Notes under the pieces: generated by a model
Databases searched by the model: none
Seen by the model: the letters and a program-made list of their open reading frames with translations, nothing else
What the model was told of the DNA's origin: nothing
Shown: piece by piece, positions 60,712-64,000 of the stretch
Layout of the letters: each line of letters begins with the position of its first letter
Numbering within the stretch: position 1 is the first letter of the stretch
Origin: a virus
Length of the DNA stretch: 64,000 nt
Strand: one strand, 5' to 3'
Virus record (IMG/VR): IMGVR_UViG_3300028840_004763
Span: 1-64,000 of that record
Position numbers and translations under genes: made by a program

Positions 60712-61592
60712 TGCAAGCCAAGTGGGTCAAGTACAAGAAGGGCGGTGGCCCTCGCGTCAAGGGTACCAATCTCTACAGCCCTCCGCAGCCGTTCGGTCCG
60801 TGGACGAAGATCATGGGCGTCGTCGCCCGCTGCGAAGGCGCGCACGACACCGTGGTGATGTACGACGAGACCGGCGTCACTTGGGGCTTCATGCAGTGGA
60901 CCTTCAAGAGCGGTCGGCTCCAGAAGCTGCTGGAGAGCTTCAAGTCCATCGACGTCTACGACTTCGAGAGCGACGGGGACTCGACCCTCTTCGAAGAGGT
61001 GTGTGGCTCGGAGGGGGGCGCGTTTCAGCAGTTCGGCTTCAACATCAGAGGCGGCAAGTTCGTGTTGGCGGGTGTCCACACTCTCAATCCGAACAAGAAG
61101 GCTGAGCGGAAGAAGATCGTCGATGCTTGCATGGGCCGTCTCAGATACGGAACTTTCTTGGATCAGAAGAAGCACGCGCTCCGGCTGGCGGAATTCTTCG
61201 GTGAGATGGGGAACGAGTTCGGGGTGGCTGAGGCCCAGACCCACTTCGCCAAGCAGGAGTTCAAGAAGCAGCTCGATTACAATCGTCCTCCGCTGGGCGG
61301 CAAAAGCATCAACTGGCTGTTGGACGGTGAGAACCCGGTGACCTGGGAGACGCCCCTTGCGGCCCTCTTCTTCAACCTTTGGCAGAACAACCCTGGCGCG
61401 GCCTATCGCTTGTTCCGGAATGCCCGGAGGGCCGATCCCGAAACATACTTCCAGGAAGCTTGGAAGTTGGCCAATCGGTCCAAGTTCGGCAACTGGGGGT
61501 GGGCCAAGCCGGCGAACAAGAGCCCCAGGGTCGTTCGGATCAAGCAGGCCATCAAGGAGTTCTACGGGATCGACTTGAAGTACTACAAGTAG
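60711..61592 (+). CDS. Endolysin-like lysozyme-fold protein (putative)
   Basis: A 293-residue protein; ATG 60711 overlaps the previous TGA. RCEGAHDTVVMYDETGVTWGFMQW (residues 40-63, split here by Glu42, Asp46 and the WGFMQW block) has the pattern of lysozyme-like muramidases: catalytic Glu, then a YD..G.T.G..QW strand-turn. Residues about 135-293 are helical and contain FGEMGNEFGVAEAQ. It lacks a signal peptide, so a holin would be needed for release. It lies among replication genes rather than with the holin-like gene, which is odd. Confidence 0.5.
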   Translation: MQAKWVKYKKGGGPRVKGTNLYSPPQPFGPWTKIMGVVARCEGAHDTVVMYDETGVTWGFMQWTFKSGRLQKLLESFKSIDVYDFESDGDSTLFEEVCGSEGGAFQQFGFNIRGGKFVLAGVHTLNPNKKAERKKIVDACMGRLRYGTFLDQKKHALRLAEFFGEMGNEFGVAEAQTHFAKQEFKKQLDYNRPPLGGKSINWLLDGENPVTWETPLAALFFNLWQNNPGAAYRLFRNARRADPETYFQEAWKLANRSKFGNWGWAKPANKSPRVVRIKQAIKEFYGIDLKYYK

Positions 61593-61598
61593 CGTTCA

Positions 61599-62669
61599 GT
61601 GCAGTCCTCGATCAAGTACCGTCCGCGTCGATTCGCCGAGGTCGTCGGCCAGGAAGTCTCGAAGCGGATCCTGGTGAACTCCATCAAGATGGGGCGAGTT
61701 CCCAAGGCGATGTTGTTCTCAGGCATCCGGGGTACCGGCAAGACGACCTTGGCTCGACTTTACGCCAAGGCTCTCAACTGTCCCAACTTTCTTCCAGCCG
61801 AAGAGCCATGTTGTGAATGCGATTCCTGTCGGGATGCGGACATGGTCGCCAATTTCTCGATTCTGGAACTGGACGCTGCCTCGAACTCTCGCGTCGAGGA
61901 TGTTCGCGAGCTGGATTCCATCCTGTCTCAGGTCATCATCCACAACTACCGGGTCGTCATCCTGGACGAAGCCCACATGCTCTCGAAGTCTGCCCAGGCG
62001 GCGCTTCTCAAGACCATCGAAGAGCCCCCGAAGAACACCATTTTCATCCTGGTCACGACAGATCCTCAGAAGCTCGAAGATACTATCAGGTCCCGCTGCT
62101 TGAGAATGCCTCTCCAGCCTCTTTCCGAGGCCGACATCTACTCGAACCTTCGGTACATCGTGGAACAAGAAGGCTTGGGCTATACCGAGGGCTTCTTGCG
62201 TGCTCTGGCACGATACGGCGGAGGTTCGCTCCGGGATGTTCAACAGATCCTCGACGCGATGATCATCGCCGCCGGAGGGGAGAACCTCGATATCGACGTG
62301 CTCCAGGGTTCGGTCGGGGTCATCTCTCGACAGGAATACGGAGACTTGGCCGATGTTCTCGACCAGCGTAACCTCCGGCTGTTCCTGGAGGAGATCCGTC
62401 GCTGGCATCGAGAAGGGCGCGATCTTCAGTATCTCTTCTCGGAAGGCATCCCTATCCTGCTTCGGGACTTCGGGGTGTACTTGGCCGGTGTCACCGGGGT
62501 CGAACTTCAAAGTGGGATTCCGCTCGAATCTCTTTCCTGTAATTTAACCTTGTCACTAGCGGATCTGAAGATGCTCAGCCGCGAGTGGGAGATCACGATG
62601 GAGTTCATGCAGCATACCTCGTACCCCCGGATCGTCTGGGACGTGTTCGCGGTCAAGGTATGCCGGTGA
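61599..62669 (+). CDS. DnaX-like clamp loader ATPase
   Basis: A 356-residue AAA+ protein from GTG 61599. Walker A is GIRGTGKT (42-49); a zinc module with C61, C71, C72, C74 and C77 follows; the DEAH Walker B is at 123-126; sensor regions include EEPPKNTIFILVTTD and RSRC. This order, with four Cys between Walker A and B, is that of the DnaX gamma/tau subunit. Its length corresponds to gamma without the tau tail. No Shine-Dalgarno is strong. It would load the DnaN-like clamp. Confidence 0.85.
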   Translation: MQSSIKYRPRRFAEVVGQEVSKRILVNSIKMGRVPKAMLFSGIRGTGKTTLARLYAKALNCPNFLPAEEPCCECDSCRDADMVANFSILELDAASNSRVEDVRELDSILSQVIIHNYRVVILDEAHMLSKSAQAALLKTIEEPPKNTIFILVTTDPQKLEDTIRSRCLRMPLQPLSEADIYSNLRYIVEQEGLGYTEGFLRALARYGGGSLRDVQQILDAMIIAAGGENLDIDVLQGSVGVISRQEYGDLADVLDQRNLRLFLEEIRRWHREGRDLQYLFSEGIPILLRDFGVYLAGVTGVELQSGIPLESLSCNLTLSLADLKMLSREWEITMEFMQHTSYPRIVWDVFAVKVCR

Positions 62670-62972
62670 ATGGCGGAGGGTACAAAGCTCGCATGGCACT
62701 CGGACTTGAAATGCCCCAAGTGCGGAAACTGGATGCGGAACCGGGGGTGCGCGCTGACGACCGAGTTCTATTACGCTCACGTCGTCTGCGGGCGCTGCGG
62801 TATCCACGAGGAGATCAAGATCCCCATCGAGCAGTACGTCGTCAGGTCCGAGGGTGAGCTAGTTCGGGAGGAAATCGAGGAGCCCAAGAAGCGGGAGAGC
62901 GTGGGAAAGAAGCTCTATGGCAGGAAAGGACAGGCCAGGTCGGCACGGCGCGTGAGCGAGGAGAAGAAGTGA
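62670..62972 (+). CDS. Zinc-ribbon protein
   Basis: A 100-residue protein whose ATG follows the DnaX stop directly. CPKC (about 15-18) and CGRC (about 40-43) form a zinc ribbon; Cys27 lies between. The C-terminal 40 residues are Lys/Arg/Glu-rich. It overlaps the next gene by 4 bases (GTGA). It may bind nucleic acid or a replication protein. Confidence 0.5.
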   Translation: MAEGTKLAWHSDLKCPKCGNWMRNRGCALTTEFYYAHVVCGRCGIHEEIKIPIEQYVVRSEGELVREEIEEPKKRESVGKKLYGRKGQARSARRVSEEKK

Positions 62973-63625
62973 AGTTCGGCATCGGTATCAACAGAGGACA
63001 GGTACAGATCGTCCTCGACGAGCATCTTCCGGAGACGGACGTCCTGGAGCTGCTGCGTTTTGACGAGAACGATGTCGAGACCATGCTGCGGACCCACTCC
63101 GCGAACCAATCATACTGGGAGGCCTTGGCGGTGCGTCTGAAGATGCGCTACGAACGGTTCAAGGACGAGTGGCAGCGGAAGTGGTGGGCGCACAACAAGT
63201 CCTACGCTAAGCTGGTGGTCTTCGCCTACGGCGAGCCGAAGCCGACCGACACCGCCGTCAAGGAGATGGTCATTCAGATCTACTCCAACGAGACCACGGA
63301 TAACGAGCGCCAGAAGTACGCGACCGCCGCGTTCTCCGCTGCCGATCAGCGGCGCGGCTTCGCCGGCACCGAGGTCGAGTTCAGCGCTGCCATGTACAAG
63401 TACCTGTACGTGGAGACGCCGTGGTACTTCGAGACGGTCGAAGCCACGATGAAACGTCTCCAGGAAGAATTCGAGACCGTGGAAAAGGTGGCCGAACGCC
63501 TCAACTCGCAGTCGTTCCATCTGGATCTGTACGCCAAGATGCAGATGGCCAAGCGATACAACATCGATGGCGTCTCCGTACCCGACGCCCGGGTGATGGA
63601 GAAGATCCGAGGAGGAAAGGTATGA
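62969..63625 (+). CDS. Protein of unknown function after clamp loader
   Basis: A 218-residue protein from GTG 62969. It is mainly helical and charged, with a Trp-rich segment (RFKDEWQRKWWAHNKS) in the middle. No metal site or membrane segment is seen. It is flanked by overlapping genes and placed before a possible single-stranded DNA-binding protein gene, so a DNA recombination or replication accessory role is conceivable but unproven. Confidence 0.5.
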   Translation: MKFGIGINRGQVQIVLDEHLPETDVLELLRFDENDVETMLRTHSANQSYWEALAVRLKMRYERFKDEWQRKWWAHNKSYAKLVVFAYGEPKPTDTAVKEMVIQIYSNETTDNERQKYATAAFSAADQRRGFAGTEVEFSAAMYKYLYVETPWYFETVEATMKRLQEEFETVEKVAERLNSQSFHLDLYAKMQMAKRYNIDGVSVPDARVMEKIRGGKV

Positions 63626-64000
63626 GCGAATTCACGATGCCCTATCAGCGTGAGAAGGAGCGGGACGAGAAGGGGTCCTCTCGGGACAAGCGGCTCTTCA
63701 GGCCGCTCCCCGACAAGGCTGGGCAAGTCGTCAACAACGACGTCATCATTCCGCTTTTCTCTCCCCACAACTGGAAGATGTTCAACCCGGATCCGGAGAC
63801 GGCTGCCAAGTACGGAATGGTGGGAAGCGGGCTCGTCTCGATGAATCCGAGCGCTCCTATCTCTACCTTCTACTTCCGGCTGCCGGTCCACAACGTTCAG
63901 AACTTCAACCATCCGGACGGGACCATGAAGTTCGGACAGATCCTGTGTCCTCTTGCACTGAACAAGTACCTCGTGGAGAGCCTCGGACGCGGGCCGCTGT
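63622..64000 (+). CDS. N-terminal part of a replication-region protein (partial)
   Basis: The frame opens at ATG 63622 (GGAGGAAAGG upstream, ATGA overlap) and continues past the window edge, giving 126 residues. The segments RLFRPLPDKAGQ and IIPLFSPHNWKMFNPDP, then YFRLPVHNVQN and ILCPLALNKY, are reminiscent of phage single-stranded DNA-binding proteins, in which an OB-like fold is followed by a CP-type zinc site. The evidence is thin and the C-terminus is missing. Confidence 0.45.
   Translation, partial: MSEFTMPYQREKERDEKGSSRDKRLFRPLPDKAGQVVNNDVIIPLFSPHNWKMFNPDPETAAKYGMVGSGLVSMNPSAPISTFYFRLPVHNVQNFNHPDGTMKFGQILCPLALNKYLVESLGRGPL

Noticed and set aside
1-64000. tRNA genes, rRNA and insertion sequences
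   Set aside because: Almost all bases are coding, and the few gaps (mostly under 120 bases) contain no cloverleaf, rRNA segment or terminal inverted repeats that I could see by reading. A tRNA scan would be needed to be sure.

Overview
The window is a stretch of a large, GC-rich tailed bacteriophage genome with a contractile tail (myovirus-like). It is not a bacterial chromosome. Every supportable gene lies on the + strand, genes are packed with ATGA, TGATG or GTGA overlaps, and the order is head, then tail, then replication. The first gene enters from the left edge and the last runs off the right edge, so the whole genome is larger than 64 kb. The host cannot be read directly. The GC-rich composition and a small Cys-rich lipoprotein of a style common in Myxococcota and other former delta-proteobacteria hint at such a host, but this is inference.

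Layout: 1-5.2 kb holds head genes (acidic scaffold-like protein, decoration-like protein, HK97-type major capsid protein). 5.2-8.7 kb holds small virion and membrane proteins, including a holin/spanin-like group. 8.6-12.0 kb holds head-tail connection or tail completion candidates. 12.1-17.0 kb holds the tail sheath, two tail tube paralogs and a tail assembly chaperone with a -1 frameshift on A-AAA-AAA. 17.0-24.5 kb holds three consecutive paralogous tape measure genes, the last ending in a cell-wall-hydrolase-like domain. 24.5-36.3 kb holds the baseplate (hub, spike, gp25-like and J-like wedge proteins, large beta-rich proteins). 36.3-38.1 kb is a small accessory patch: lipoprotein, HExxH metallopeptidase, and an AT-rich HNH endonuclease. 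38.1-42.8 kb is a beta-helical tail fibre or spike.

From 42.8 kb a promoter-bearing gap opens the early/replication half: regulator, zinc-finger protein, a 5'-nuclease/uracil-DNA-glycosylase fusion, a DUF3310-TSCPD fusion, SNF2-type helicase, Nudix hydrolase, helicase loader, DnaB-like helicase, DnaG-like primase, sigma-like protein, sliding-clamp-like protein, family A DNA polymerase, zinc-finger proteins, an endolysin-like protein and a DnaX clamp loader. The phage therefore carries most of a replisome of its own.

The most unusual signal lies just after the major capsid gene. A compact multibranched RNA (4258-4345) is followed at once by a short reading frame that matches the RRXRR/PLMP domain found at the N-terminus of IscB-type OMEGA nucleases. 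No RuvC or HNH part follows. Instead the frame runs without a stop into the next structural gene. A partial copy of the same hairpin pair sits after the second tail tube gene (15678-15710). This looks like a domesticated or degenerate HEARO/omega-RNA element inside a phage structural operon.
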